From Candidatus Paceibacterota bacterium (lineage in GTDB: Bacteria > Verrucomicrobiota > Verrucomicrobiia > Limisphaerales > UBA8199): 32,414 bases of DNA. The stretch covers positions 1 through 32,414 of the forward strand of contig DAOTCE010000049.1 in NCBI GenBank assembly GCA_035452965.1, written 5' to 3'. The position numbers were made by a program, and so were the translations under genes. The notes beneath the pieces were generated by a model that saw nothing but the letters and a program-made list of their open reading frames with translations, ran no database searches and had not been told where the DNA came from. Below are positions 25,769 to 32,363 of this stretch, one piece after another. Positions within the stretch are counted from its first letter, which is position 1, and each line of letters opens with the position of its first letter.

Positions 25769-26094
25769 AGATTAAGTTTAGCTTGTTTTACACCCAACGA
25801 TGAACAGTGCCAACAGTAAAAGCTGCACATTTTTACCGAAGCGGGCGAGCGGTTGTCAAATAAATCTTCACTTTTCTTGCCGACCAGCAAAATGGCACAA
25901 TGTGGATCACTCTCGTCCACGTTCTCACAAACCACCGAGCGCAACTTCACGCACGCCAAAACCAGGCCCGGCCGTCCTGCAACCGGCGAAACTACACGCT
26001 CTAATTGGGGAGCCTGCGCAAGCCACCATGGCACACAAAAGACCCAAGACCATTGACCGATTCAGCCCTTATTCGTTCAAATCTCCTTCCCCAT
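25769..26094. other. Intergenic region with the barrel-gene promoter
   Basis: 326 bp between the TPR-LysM gene stop and the barrel-gene start. It is more AT-rich than the surroundings near 25800-25880 and holds a good sigma70-type promoter on the minus strand. An open frame overlapping the barrel start here has a GTG start, no recognisable domain and covers the promoter, so I do not count it as a gene. No terminator was found for the upstream operon. Confidence 0.6.
25830..25859 (-). promoter_or_regulatory. Sigma70-type promoter of the beta-barrel gene
   Basis: Minus strand: a perfect -35 TTGACA (25859-25854), spacer of 18, and -10 TAAAAA (25835-25830). The expected transcript start is near 25823, which gives a leader of about 55 nt before the ATG at 25768. 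The leader shows no clear ribosome-binding site. Confidence 0.65.
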
Positions 26095-26862
26095 TTATGG
26101 CGGAGGGATGATCAGGCGCTGCCCGACCTGTATGCGGCGCGGATTCACTTTCGGATTGGCGAGCATCAGCGCCTCCACCTTAACACCATACCTCCGGGAA
26201 ATCAGGCTCAGCGTCTCACCCGCCTTGACCGTATGCGTCCGGGAAGGCGCCGTAACTGCGGCCGCAGGTCGGGCGGCGCTGGTTCCGCCGGATGACGCAA
26301 TCCCAGGCGACCCCGGCTGGGCCCCTGTCGCTTGGGTTGCGCGCACCACCGTCAATGCGGCTCCGGACCGATTAGTTAAGATCTGCAGGCGCGTGGCCTC
26401 CGCGCGCAACTTGTCAACCTCCTCGCGCAAACGCCTGTTTTCCTCAGCAAGTTGCTCCAAATCCCGCTGCCGCTTGTCCAACCCTGGGGCAAGGGAAACT
26501 GCCTGCGCCAGTTGCTGTTTACAGGCCATGATGTGGTTCGTGACCATCTGCTCCTTGGGCGAGTTGGGGTACAGCTTGAGGTAACGCTCGTAATGGAAAA
26601 TGGCAGCAGCCGGGTCCGACTCCTTCTGGTCATAGAGCCAACCTAGCTCAAAGTGGGCTGAGGCCGATTTGGGGTTCACCTCCAACGCCTTCTCGAAGGA
26701 CTCAATGGCTCCCTTGAAATCCATGGTGTTGACGCGGCTTCGCCCGGCCTGAAAATGCGGCTCTTTCTCTTCATCTTTCGGCGCGGAAGGCAGGCAGCCG
26801 CTCAACACCAACACGGCGAGCAGGTATAGCCCGACCTGAGAAAGGCCCACTGGAAAAGTCAT
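26095..26862 (-). CDS. TPR-LysM lipoprotein
   Basis: 255 residues. A lipoprotein signal ends at LSGC (Cys23). Residues about 33-110 form tetratricopeptide-like helices (FKGAIESFEKALEVNPKSAS, AHFELGWLYDQKESDPAAAI, YERYLKLYPNSPKE). Residues about 125-165 form a charged coiled coil (LEQLAEENRRLREEVDKL). An Ala/Ser/Pro linker leads to a C-terminal LysM domain (HTVKAGETLSLISRRYGVKV and LANPKVNPRRIQVGQRLIIP, about 209-253) that binds peptidoglycan. The likely role is a cell-wall-bound scaffold linking the outer membrane to peptidoglycan. It is the last gene of the folD-containing run, 35 bp after the membrane-protein gene. Its specific partner is unknown. Confidence 0.88.
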   Translation of the reverse strand: MTFPVGLSQVGLYLLAVLVLSGCLPSAPKDEEKEPHFQAGRSRVNTMDFKGAIESFEKALEVNPKSASAHFELGWLYDQKESDPAAAIFHYERYLKLYPNSPKEQMVTNHIMACKQQLAQAVSLAPGLDKRQRDLEQLAEENRRLREEVDKLRAEATRLQILTNRSGAALTVVRATQATGAQPGSPGIASSGGTSAARPAAAVTAPSRTHTVKAGETLSLISRRYGVKVEALMLANPKVNPRRIQVGQRLIIPPP

Positions 26863-26897
26863 GGTGTGAGACTAACAAACCGGGCGGAAACCCGCAA

Positions 26898-27782
26898 TCA
26901 AACGAATGGGTTTTCCTTGATCCCCACCACGCCCGGATGCCGGGGCACATACAGAAGCCCGCCACCCAAGTACAACCAGCCAAGTGCCACATGCGCAACT
27001 CCGACCACCGTCAGCCCCAAGGCGTCAATTGTCCCACCTCCATACAAGAACACGGCCAGGCACATCACCAACGCTCCCGGCATAAGCGCCGCGCCAGCCA
27101 AACGCCACGCCGCCCCCAGGCTCAGGGCCCGATTCGCAAAGAATCCCGCCAGCCACGCTGGCAGACAATACGCCGTCGCCAAACACCCCCAGCTTGCCAT
27201 CAGTGCCGCCACCACCAGAATACCCACGATGGCCAGAATTGCCGGCGCCCAGGCGCCCCACCACGGTCGGAGTTCTGTCTGGCTAAACGGCACCACCCAC
27301 GTTGGCGGGTACACACGCCTCAGGAAACCGAACAGAGAGTAGACCTTCAAATCCGTCCGGCCAAACTCCACCTGCACATGGGCCGGCGAACGCGCCTTGC
27401 CGCTGTGGTCGAGATCCACGATGAACGCCAGGAACCGCCCCTCAGCCAGACGCACAGGTGAATCACCGGTCCACTCCAACCGGCCGGAACGAAGCTCGCC
27501 TTGCGCCGGCAGCTGAAGCACCGCCTCGCCGATGACGGGGAACCAAGACCTTTGCACAAACCAGATCACACTGCCCGCCGCCAGCAGCGCGACGAGGGAC
27601 TGCACCAGCAACACCCGCCCCATGGTGGCGTCAGCGAATGCCGCCACTCCCCGCAAGGTCAGCGGTTGCCAGGCAAACCTCGGTTCTGGATCCGATGCAG
27701 TCAACGATACGCCCCCGCGTGTGCTGATGCCACCCGGCGGAGAAGTGGTCTCATAAGACGACCGGCGCCGCCCCGTCCACAT
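26898..27782 (-). CDS. Multi-pass membrane protein of unknown function
   Basis: 294 residues; I do not recognise the family. Hydrophobic segments are visible at about 56-76, 177-198, 203-215, 226-247 and 255-278. A soluble domain of roughly 95 residues lies between the first and second segments and has beta-like character (LRSGRLEWTGDSPVRLAEGR, AHVQVEFGRTDLKVYSLFGF), probably outside the cytoplasm. The ATG lies one base after the DUF6941 gene stop, so the genes are co-transcribed. The first 45 residues are polar and may be partly untranslated if a later start is used. Conserved-neighbour evidence links it only loosely to the cell envelope. Confidence 0.7.
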   Translation of the reverse strand: MWTGRRRSSYETTSPPGGISTRGGVSLTASDPEPRFAWQPLTLRGVAAFADATMGRVLLVQSLVALLAAGSVIWFVQRSWFPVIGEAVLQLPAQGELRSGRLEWTGDSPVRLAEGRFLAFIVDLDHSGKARSPAHVQVEFGRTDLKVYSLFGFLRRVYPPTWVVPFSQTELRPWWGAWAPAILAIVGILVVAALMASWGCLATAYCLPAWLAGFFANRALSLGAAWRLAGAALMPGALVMCLAVFLYGGGTIDALGLTVVGVAHVALGWLYLGGGLLYVPRHPGVVGIKENPFV

Positions 27783-27783
27783 C

Positions 27784-28236
27784 TCAAGTCGCGGGCGATT
27801 GCGAGGCCGCCGGGCCCGGCGGCACAGGCGATTGATTGGGCGGCGGGGCGAGAACCACCGGCACTGGATAGCGCAGTTTCATCACGTCATCCACCAACAC
27901 TTCCAGGTAATAAGTACCGGCCACTTTGAACTCCACCTGGCCGAACACCGTCACATTGGTGGCGTGCTGCCCGGCATCTTTCAGGACAAACTTCACCTCA
28001 CCTTTGCGCAGCACCGTGGTTTGGTCGGGCGCGATGAACCGCGTGGTCTCAACAAACTGACCTACGCCCGCGGTCCAGCGATTAAACACGCCCAGCTTGA
28101 AAGCCACCACCGGCAGTTGCGGCACGCGAATGAAACTAATCACGCCGACCAGGAAGAAGTTGCCATTGGCTTCCTGGCGGACTTCTTCGCACAACAGCGA
28201 GCACTGCAAATCAGGCAAGATTCGGGTCGGGTTCAT
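27784..28236 (-). CDS. DUF6941 family protein
   Basis: 150 residues, cytoplasmic by appearance. The start LPDLQCSLLCEEVRQEANGNF, followed by FLVGVISFIRVPQLPVV, is the hallmark of the DUF6941 family seen in Verrucomicrobia and other bacteria. The rest reads as a small beta-sandwich (VFGQVEFKVAGTYYLEVLVD) with a Pro-rich tail (PPPNQSPVPPGP). AGGAGG overlapping the folD stop may serve as its ribosome-binding site, 15 nt before the ATG. It sits between folD and a membrane-protein gene in a tight operon. Function is unknown. Confidence 0.75.
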   Translation of the reverse strand: MNPTRILPDLQCSLLCEEVRQEANGNFFLVGVISFIRVPQLPVVAFKLGVFNRWTAGVGQFVETTRFIAPDQTTVLRKGEVKFVLKDAGQHATNVTVFGQVEFKVAGTYYLEVLVDDVMKLRYPVPVVLAPPPNQSPVPPGPAASQSPAT

Positions 28237-28248
28237 AAGAAATCGGTC

Positions 28249-29136
28249 CTACCTCCTGGCTCGCTCTGCCGCACGCACGGTATTTTGCATCAGCATCGCA
28301 ATCGTCATCGGCCCCACCCCGCCCGGATTGGGTGTGATCCGGCCAGCAATCGGCTGAACCCCCGCGAAATCCACATCGCCCACCAACCGCGTCCCGCCTT
28401 TGGCCGCCGGATCGTTGACCCGGTTGACCCCCACATCCACCACTATCGCGCCCGGCTTGACCATGTCTGCTTTCACAAACTCCGCCACCCCCATCGCCGC
28501 GACCAAAATGTCTGCCCGCTTGCAGTGCGCCCGGATATCCCGTGTTGCGGAATGGCATATGGTCACCGTCGCATTGGCATACCGGTCCTTCTGGCACAGC
28601 ATTGCGGCCATTGGCTTGCCGACGATGTTGCCCCGCCCCAGCACCACGACTTCTGCCCCGCCAATCCTGACTTCCGACCGCGCCAGCAACTCGCGAATGC
28701 CCGCCGGCGTGCACGGGAGAAAACCTGTCGGGTCTCCCAGCATCAGCTTGCCCACATTTACCGGATGGAATCCGTCCACGTCCTTCTCCGGGAGCACACT
28801 GGAATAGACCACGGCTGCCCGGATTTGGGATGGCAGCGGGGCCTGGACCAGAATACCGTGCAGACGCTCATCCGCGTTCAGCCGTGCCAGCAGTCTTAGC
28901 AGTTCGGCTTCGCTCGTCTGCTCAGGCAGGACATGCGTCTCAGTGAAAATGCCCAGTTCGGCACACGTCTTCTCCTTCCGCCCTACGTACACCTTCGAGG
29001 CGGCGTCCTCGCCTACACGCACAAAGGCCAATCCCGGCCGCAGGCCGGACGCCTTCAACGTCGCGATGCGTTCGACCAGCTCACCTTGCAGTTGCCGGGC
29101 AATCGCCCGCCCGTCAATCAGGTTCGCCGGCGTCAT
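28249..29136 (-). CDS. folD: Bifunctional methylene-THF dehydrogenase / methenyl-THF cyclohydrolase
   Basis: 295 residues, normal FolD length. It oxidises 5,10-methylene-THF with NADP and hydrolyses the product to 10-formyl-THF, the donor used by PurH. Seen: SKVYVGRKEKTCAELGI (48-64) with the catalytic Tyr50 and Lys54, GILVQAPLP (usually VQLPLP), DVDGFHPVNVGKL, CTPAGI, the NADP site GRGNIVGKPM, and the terminal PNPGGVGPMTIAML. The start overlaps the stop of the SH3 gene in ATGA, so translation is coupled. The DUF6941 gene follows after 12 bp. Confidence 0.98.
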   Translation of the reverse strand: MTPANLIDGRAIARQLQGELVERIATLKASGLRPGLAFVRVGEDAASKVYVGRKEKTCAELGIFTETHVLPEQTSEAELLRLLARLNADERLHGILVQAPLPSQIRAAVVYSSVLPEKDVDGFHPVNVGKLMLGDPTGFLPCTPAGIRELLARSEVRIGGAEVVVLGRGNIVGKPMAAMLCQKDRYANATVTICHSATRDIRAHCKRADILVAAMGVAEFVKADMVKPGAIVVDVGVNRVNDPAAKGGTRLVGDVDFAGVQPIAGRITPNPGGVGPMTIAMLMQNTVRAAERARR

Positions 29137-30281
29137 TCCTCCACGACCTGGATCTTCTGGATCGTGAGCACCGGCGTGTTCCCCCAGCGCTCGTCCAGGC
29201 TCTCCTCACCCGTTACGACAATCCGCAAGCCTTTGTAACGCCGCAAGTCCAGTTGGTCGGAGGTCGTGTACAGGTAGTCGATGTTCCTGCCGTTGTCGGG
29301 GCTGACGAGCGCAAACCGGGACGGCGCCTGGATGCTGGTCATGCCGCGCACAATGCCTTCCCGCTGCACAATTCTGGGCGGCGGCGGCTCTTCGAACTCG
29401 GGAGTTTCTGGCTCCGCGGGAACCTCGGGCGTGGTGGCCACCACCGGCGGCTCCGGCACCGGCACGCTCGGCGCTTCCGTCGGCGGCGGCGCAACGGGCG
29501 GCACCACCTCGACCGTGGCCGGCGTCGGAGCTGGCTCCGGCGGCGCCGGCACGGGCGGCACTACCGTTACAGCCGTCGCAGGCGGCACGGGCTCCGTGGG
29601 CACTGCGGCCCCTTCCTGCCTCAGGTATTGCGCCGCCACGAACGCATAAGCGTCGGCCGGCGGCTCAATCTCCACCCAGTCTTCTTTCGTGGTGATTGCC
29701 TTCACAACGTCCCCCCGCTTCAACAGTCCGATCACGCTGTAATTCTCGCCCGGCCCGCTCCGCAAATTGAGCCTCCGCGGCAGGACCGCTTGGGTGGCGG
29801 GATTGATGAACATGCGGTGGACCCACACGTGCGCCTTGGGCGGCAGCGCAATCTTCGCCCACGCCGATGGTTCCTGCGGCCCGGAATTATTCCGCACAAT
29901 CTCCTCAATCACCATGACCGTCTGGTCCTTGGTCACCTGCGTTACCACCTCGCTCTTGAGCTTGGCCTGGCCGCGCACGTTCACGTTGCTGGCCACGACC
30001 ACCGCCGGACCCGGCACCAGCGGCACGGTCCTCAGCTCGGGCAAAACTACCTTCTTCTTGGCGGCCGCTTTCTTCACCGGTGCCTTCTTCGGCGCGGCTT
30101 TCTTCTTCACAACCGCCGCGGCGGCGGGAGGATTGGTCGTCACCGGCGCGGGCGTCAGGGTTGCCGCCGGCGCAGCCGCCGGTGTTTGAACCGGAGCGGG
30201 CGAGGTTGGGGCAGCCGCCTGTTGCGCCAACAAGCTCGTCGAAAGCATTGCCCCCAGTATTAGCCAGTAGTTCTTATTCAT
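29133..30281 (-). CDS. Secreted tandem-SH3 protein with Lys/Ala and Pro-rich linkers
   Basis: 382 residues. A signal peptide (MNKNYWLILGAMLSTSLLAQ) is followed by a Pro/Ala stretch and a histone-H1-like basic segment (56-77, KKKAAPKKAPVKKAAAKKK). Two bacterial SH3 domains follow, at about 98-160 (NVNVRGQAKLKSEVV) and 168-222 (RRLNLRSGPGENYSVIGLL). A long Pro/Val/Glu-rich spacer (about 226-303) leads to a compact C-terminal domain (305-382, GIVRGMTSIQAPSRFALV, YKGLRIVVTGEESLDERWG) that looks OB-like. Bacterial SH3 domains bind peptidoglycan stem peptides; the basic segment could bind teichoic-like or other polyanions. It lies 3 bp after the pseudouridine synthase gene and overlaps folD. Confidence 0.85.
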   Translation of the reverse strand: MNKNYWLILGAMLSTSLLAQQAAAPTSPAPVQTPAAAPAATLTPAPVTTNPPAAAAVVKKKAAPKKAPVKKAAAKKKVVLPELRTVPLVPGPAVVVASNVNVRGQAKLKSEVVTQVTKDQTVMVIEEIVRNNSGPQEPSAWAKIALPPKAHVWVHRMFINPATQAVLPRRLNLRSGPGENYSVIGLLKRGDVVKAITTKEDWVEIEPPADAYAFVAAQYLRQEGAAVPTEPVPPATAVTVVPPVPAPPEPAPTPATVEVVPPVAPPPTEAPSVPVPEPPVVATTPEVPAEPETPEFEEPPPPRIVQREGIVRGMTSIQAPSRFALVSPDNGRNIDYLYTTSDQLDLRRYKGLRIVVTGEESLDERWGNTPVLTIQKIQVVEE

Positions 30282-30284
30282 AAC

Positions 30285-30989
30285 TCAGCACATTAGAGAT
30301 TTAATCTCGGGTTCTGTCAATGTCCGCCATTTGCCTAAACGCAGCTCGCCCAGCTTGATCTTCCCGATCTGGACCCGCTGTAAACGCTTCACCGCGATCC
30401 CCTGCGACTCGAACAGCCGCCGCACTTCCCGGTTCTTGCCCTGCGCCAATTCCAACTCCACCACACTCTGGGAGTGTCCGGCTGAAATCAGCCGCACCCG
30501 GGCCGCCTTCAACTGCTCACCCTCATGCCACACGCCGCGCGTGAACTGGCCCAGCGTTTCTTCCGCCACCCGCCCTTCCACCGTGGCGACATACTTCTTC
30601 CTCACCCCGTAGCGGGGATGCGTCAGGCGCAGGCTGAACTCGCCGTCGTTAGTCAGGAACAACAGCCCTTCGCTGCCGTAGTCCAGCCGCCCCACCGTAT
30701 GCAAGTGACCCCACTCTTTAGGCAGCAAACCGTAAACAGTGGCCCGGTCCAACTCGTCCTTTCGCGAGCAAACCAGCCCGGGCGGCTTGTTCACTGCCAC
30801 ATAGAGCTTTCGCTTCGCGCGAACCGGCTTGCCGTCCACCTTTACCCGGTCGTGAACGGGATCAATCCGGACACCCAACTCCCCGACTGTCCTGCCGTTT
30901 ACCTCCACCCGCCCCGCGAGGATAATTTGCTCCCCGGCGCGCCGCGAGGCGATCCCTGCCTCCGCCAAAAACTTATGCAGGCGAACCAT
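30285..30989 (-). CDS. 23S/16S rRNA pseudouridine synthase, RluB/RsuA family
   Basis: 234 residues. An S4 RNA-binding domain (1-48, RLHKFLAEAGIASRRAGEQI) is followed by the RsuA/RluB-type catalytic domain: VNKPPGLVCSRKD (67-79), the catalytic loop GRLDYGSEGLLFLTND with Asp103, YVATVEGRV, and ELELAQGKNREVRRLF (about 177-192). The GRLD...GLL(L/F)LTNDG form is closest to RluB, which modifies U2605 of 23S rRNA in E. coli, but RluE or RsuA activity cannot be excluded. The S4 domain is intact and no truncation is seen. It follows the small basic protein gene by 93 bp, an interval that holds a hairpin. Confidence 0.93.
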   Translation of the reverse strand: MVRLHKFLAEAGIASRRAGEQIILAGRVEVNGRTVGELGVRIDPVHDRVKVDGKPVRAKRKLYVAVNKPPGLVCSRKDELDRATVYGLLPKEWGHLHTVGRLDYGSEGLLFLTNDGEFSLRLTHPRYGVRKKYVATVEGRVAEETLGQFTRGVWHEGEQLKAARVRLISAGHSQSVVELELAQGKNREVRRLFESQGIAVKRLQRVQIGKIKLGELRLGKWRTLTEPEIKSLMC

Positions 30990-31026
30990 CGGATTCCAGA
31001 AACCACAGCACGAACTGCGGAACGCA

Positions 31027-31062
31027 GCGACGCAGGACAGCTTGTGCTGTCGCTGACGTCGC
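31027..31062. other. Two-step hairpin between small basic protein gene and pseudouridine synthase gene
   Basis: GACAGC (31036-31041) pairs with GCTGTC (31046-31051) around TTGT, and GCGACG (31027-31032) pairs with CGTCGC (31057-31062) outside it. There is no T tract, so it may act as a partial terminator or a stabiliser that lowers read-through into the next gene. Confidence 0.5.
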
Positions 31063-31082
31063 GCTCCGCCTCCTCCGCCGGC

Positions 31083-31238
31083 TTAAGCGTCTTTCTTGGT
31101 CTTGCGCAGCCCGGTGATGCGGTCTCCCGCTTTCCACTGGCCGCGTTTCTTAAGCAGTTCTACCCGCTCAAAACGCTTGAGCACGTTTCGCTTGCCGCCC
31201 AATGTGGCCGTCGCGCGCAGACTCCGATGCTGTGACAT
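31083..31238 (-). CDS. Small basic protein, Chlamydiae/Verrucomicrobia type
   Basis: 51 residues: starts MSQHRSLRATATLGGKRNVL and continues with KRFERVELLKKRGQWKAGDR and ITGLRKTKK. This matches the short, highly basic family restricted to Chlamydiae and Verrucomicrobia, whose pattern of SQHRSL...KRNVLKRFERVELLKKRGQWK is nearly invariant. About a third of residues are Lys or Arg, so binding to RNA or the ribosome is plausible but unproven. AGGA lies 9 nt before the ATG, and a good promoter is at 31300-31328. The neighbouring gene encodes an rRNA pseudouridine synthase. This gene is the strongest taxonomic marker in the window. Confidence 0.9.
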   Translation of the reverse strand: MSQHRSLRATATLGGKRNVLKRFERVELLKKRGQWKAGDRITGLRKTKKDA

Positions 31239-31299
31239 AACTCAAATTCCTACTGCTGTTTGCTTGTGTTTCAACCGCTCCCATGGGAAGCGGAGTGGG

Positions 31300-31328
31300 T
31301 TTGTATCATGCCCACCCCCAGTTGCCAA
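31300..31328 (-). promoter_or_regulatory. Predicted promoter of the small basic protein gene
   Basis: Minus strand: -35 TTGGCA (31328-31323), spacer of exactly 17, -10 TACAAA (31305-31300). The transcript would begin near 31293, where a short hairpin (CCGCT...AGCGG around CCCATGGG) forms the 5' end of a leader of about 55 nt. A 5' hairpin like this can stabilise an mRNA. Confidence 0.55.
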
Positions 31329-31424
31329 ACGTTTATTTACAGTTCTTCGCGGATTTGCGGGGTGTACCAATAGCGATTCGTCGTTTCGGACGCCCCCTTT
31401 TGCCTCCAGCCCCCCCGCCGCACG

Positions 31425-31458
31425 GACGGCAGCGCCGTTACGGCGCCCGCACGCCGTC
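31425..31458. repeat. REP-like nested inverted repeat
   Basis: Inner stem GCGCCG/CGGCGC (31432-31437, 31441-31446) with loop TTA, and outer stem GACGGC/GCCGTC (31425-31430, 31453-31458). The shape resembles repetitive extragenic palindromes, but only one copy was noticed here. Confidence 0.55.
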
Positions 31459-31501
31459 GTTGGCTTGCGGTTGGCTGGACTATGGCTTGTTAGTGCAGTC
31501 C

Positions 31502-31555
31502 GGCCCCGGTGTGTATCCCATGGGGAGCGCTCCCCATGGGATACACACCGGGGCC
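31502..31555. repeat. 54 bp perfect palindrome
   Basis: The left arm 31502-31528 is the exact reverse complement of the right arm 31529-31555, with no spacer; the centre reads GGGGAGCGCTCCCC and pairing stops at 31501/31556 (C against C). The arms contain CCCATGGG and GTGTGTATCCC. Such sequences can extrude as cruciforms and are normally unstable during replication, so its perfection suggests recent origin or selection. Confidence 0.95.
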
Positions 31556-31633
31556 CCACCGTGCCGTCACCGTAACCCCAAGGCAGAGGCGTCGGGGTCA
31601 GCGGGGGCTGGAGGAGGCAGGTAGGCAGGAAAA

Positions 31634-31652
31634 CTGTCCAAAATTTGGACAG
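31634..31652. promoter_or_regulatory. 19 bp operator-like palindrome
   Basis: CTGTCCAAAATTTGGACAG has two perfect 9-base arms around a single central A. Its AT-rich core and size fit a dimeric repressor site. It lies 101 bp beyond the DUF1294 stop and 396 bp upstream of the small basic protein start. No regulator gene is nearby, so its ligand is unknown; a small stem-loop in RNA is the alternative. Confidence 0.5.
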
Positions 31653-31723
31653 CGCGCGGGTAGAGGTTGGAACTACCCATTCAGTTCCGGCCGGGCAGCA
31701 ACGTTGCCCTTGTAATCCCTGTG

Positions 31724-31747
31724 CCTCAGCAATCCGGGTTGCTCAGG
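31724..31747. other. Hairpin just beyond the DUF1294 stop
   Basis: CCTCAGCAA (31724-31732) pairs with TTGCTCAGG (31739-31747) with one mismatch around a six-base loop, starting six bases past the stop of the DUF1294 gene on the minus strand. It lacks a T tract; a second hairpin GGGCA/TGCCC lies at about 31693-31709. Together they could end the upstream transcript weakly. Confidence 0.35.
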
Positions 31748-31752
31748 TGGCC

Positions 31753-32142
31753 CTATCCTTGACCGTCGGAGTTGGCCTCGATCCGGTTCAGGGCCGCACG
31801 GCAAAACCGCCAGTCCTGGAGCGAATCAAATGCGGCGAACTGATACACGAGCACAATCAGCCAAAATACGGCCTGGTAACTGCCCTTGGAACACTTATGC
31901 CGCAGCCGCCGCTGCGCCAGGAATGCGCCGGGCCACCCCCCAAGCAACTCCAGCATATGGAGCCGCGCCTCGGGCAGCCGCCACGCGCGCTCCTGCGCCC
32001 GCCGCTTGTCCGCCGCGTACGCCCAATACGTGAGCGCGCTCACAATCCCCCCGTAAACGCCAGCCCATAGGAAATATCCACCCAACCGCAGCCCGGCCAT
32101 TACCGGCAGCGCTAGCAGGCCAAGGAGCACCAGCAAGTTCAT
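31753..32142 (-). CDS. DUF1294 family membrane protein
   Basis: 129 residues from the ATG at 32142. Two N-terminal hydrophobic segments (LLVLLGLLALPVMAG and GGYFLWAGVYGGIVSALTYW) precede the DUF1294 hallmark AYAADKRRAQERAWRLPE, LHMLELLGGWPGAFLAQRRL, HKCSKGSYQAVFWLIVLVYQ. The Lys-Arg-Arg and GGWPGA motifs are typical. The start overlaps the M48 peptidase stop by one base (TGATG), so translation is coupled; a GTG one codon upstream is an alternative. DUF1294 proteins are small inner-membrane proteins of unknown function, often fused to cold-shock domains, which is not the case here. Confidence 0.9.
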   Translation of the reverse strand: MNLLVLLGLLALPVMAGLRLGGYFLWAGVYGGIVSALTYWAYAADKRRAQERAWRLPEARLHMLELLGGWPGAFLAQRRLRHKCSKGSYQAVFWLIVLVYQFAAFDSLQDWRFCRAALNRIEANSDGQG

Positions 32143-32363
32143 CACACCTGCGCCCCGGACAGCGCCCGCTCGCGCTCGAGCAATGTCGGGTGTGAGTAAT
32201 AAAACCCGCTGTAGAGCGGATGAGGAGTGAGGTTGCTCAAGTTCTTCTCGTTCAACTTGCGCAGTGCACCAATCAGCGAACGCGGCTCATTCATGACCTG
32301 CGACGCAAAGGCATCCGCCTGGTATTCGTAACGCCGCGACCACCAATGCGCCACCGGTGAGAA
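32142..32363 (-). CDS. M48 (Ste24-like) peptidase, C-terminal exon behind a group II intron
   Basis: 73 residues plus stop remain. FSPVAHWWSRRYEYQADAFA, then SLIGALRKLNEKNLSNLTPH and FYYSHPTLLERERAL are the C-terminal part of M48 membrane metallopeptidases of the Ste24/CAAX type. Glu13 of EYQAD is in the position of the third zinc ligand and Asp17 is also conserved. The HExxH motif must lie upstream, outside the window. Reading upstream of the Phe codon, the frame leaves family sequence and hits a TGA within about ten codons; that sequence is the 3' end of a group II intron, so the gene is probably interrupted, not truncated, and is restored by splicing. It overlaps the DUF1294 start by one base. 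Confidence 0.85.
   Translation of the reverse strand, partial: FSPVAHWWSRRYEYQADAFASQVMNEPRSLIGALRKLNEKNLSNLTPHPLYSGFYYSHPTLLERERALSGAQV

Larger units (their letters stand above)
31239..31752. other. Palindrome-rich 514 bp intergenic region
   Basis: No convincing gene is seen. The region contains, from left to right: a leader near-palindrome (31276-31294) with CCCATGGG at its centre, a promoter for the small basic protein, a nested REP-like hairpin, the 54 bp perfect palindrome, a 19 bp operator-like palindrome, and two small hairpins behind the DUF1294 stop. Open frames here simply read through the palindromes. The leader element and the long palindrome share the core CCCATGGG. Confidence 0.75.

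Noticed and set aside
25765..26034. 89-codon minus-strand frame that overlaps the beta-barrel start by ATGA
   Set aside because: GTG start, no recognisable domain, and it covers a good promoter for the barrel gene.
31242..31559. Open frames running through the palindromic region
   Set aside because: They only translate the inverted repeats; no family resemblance and they cover the predicted promoter.
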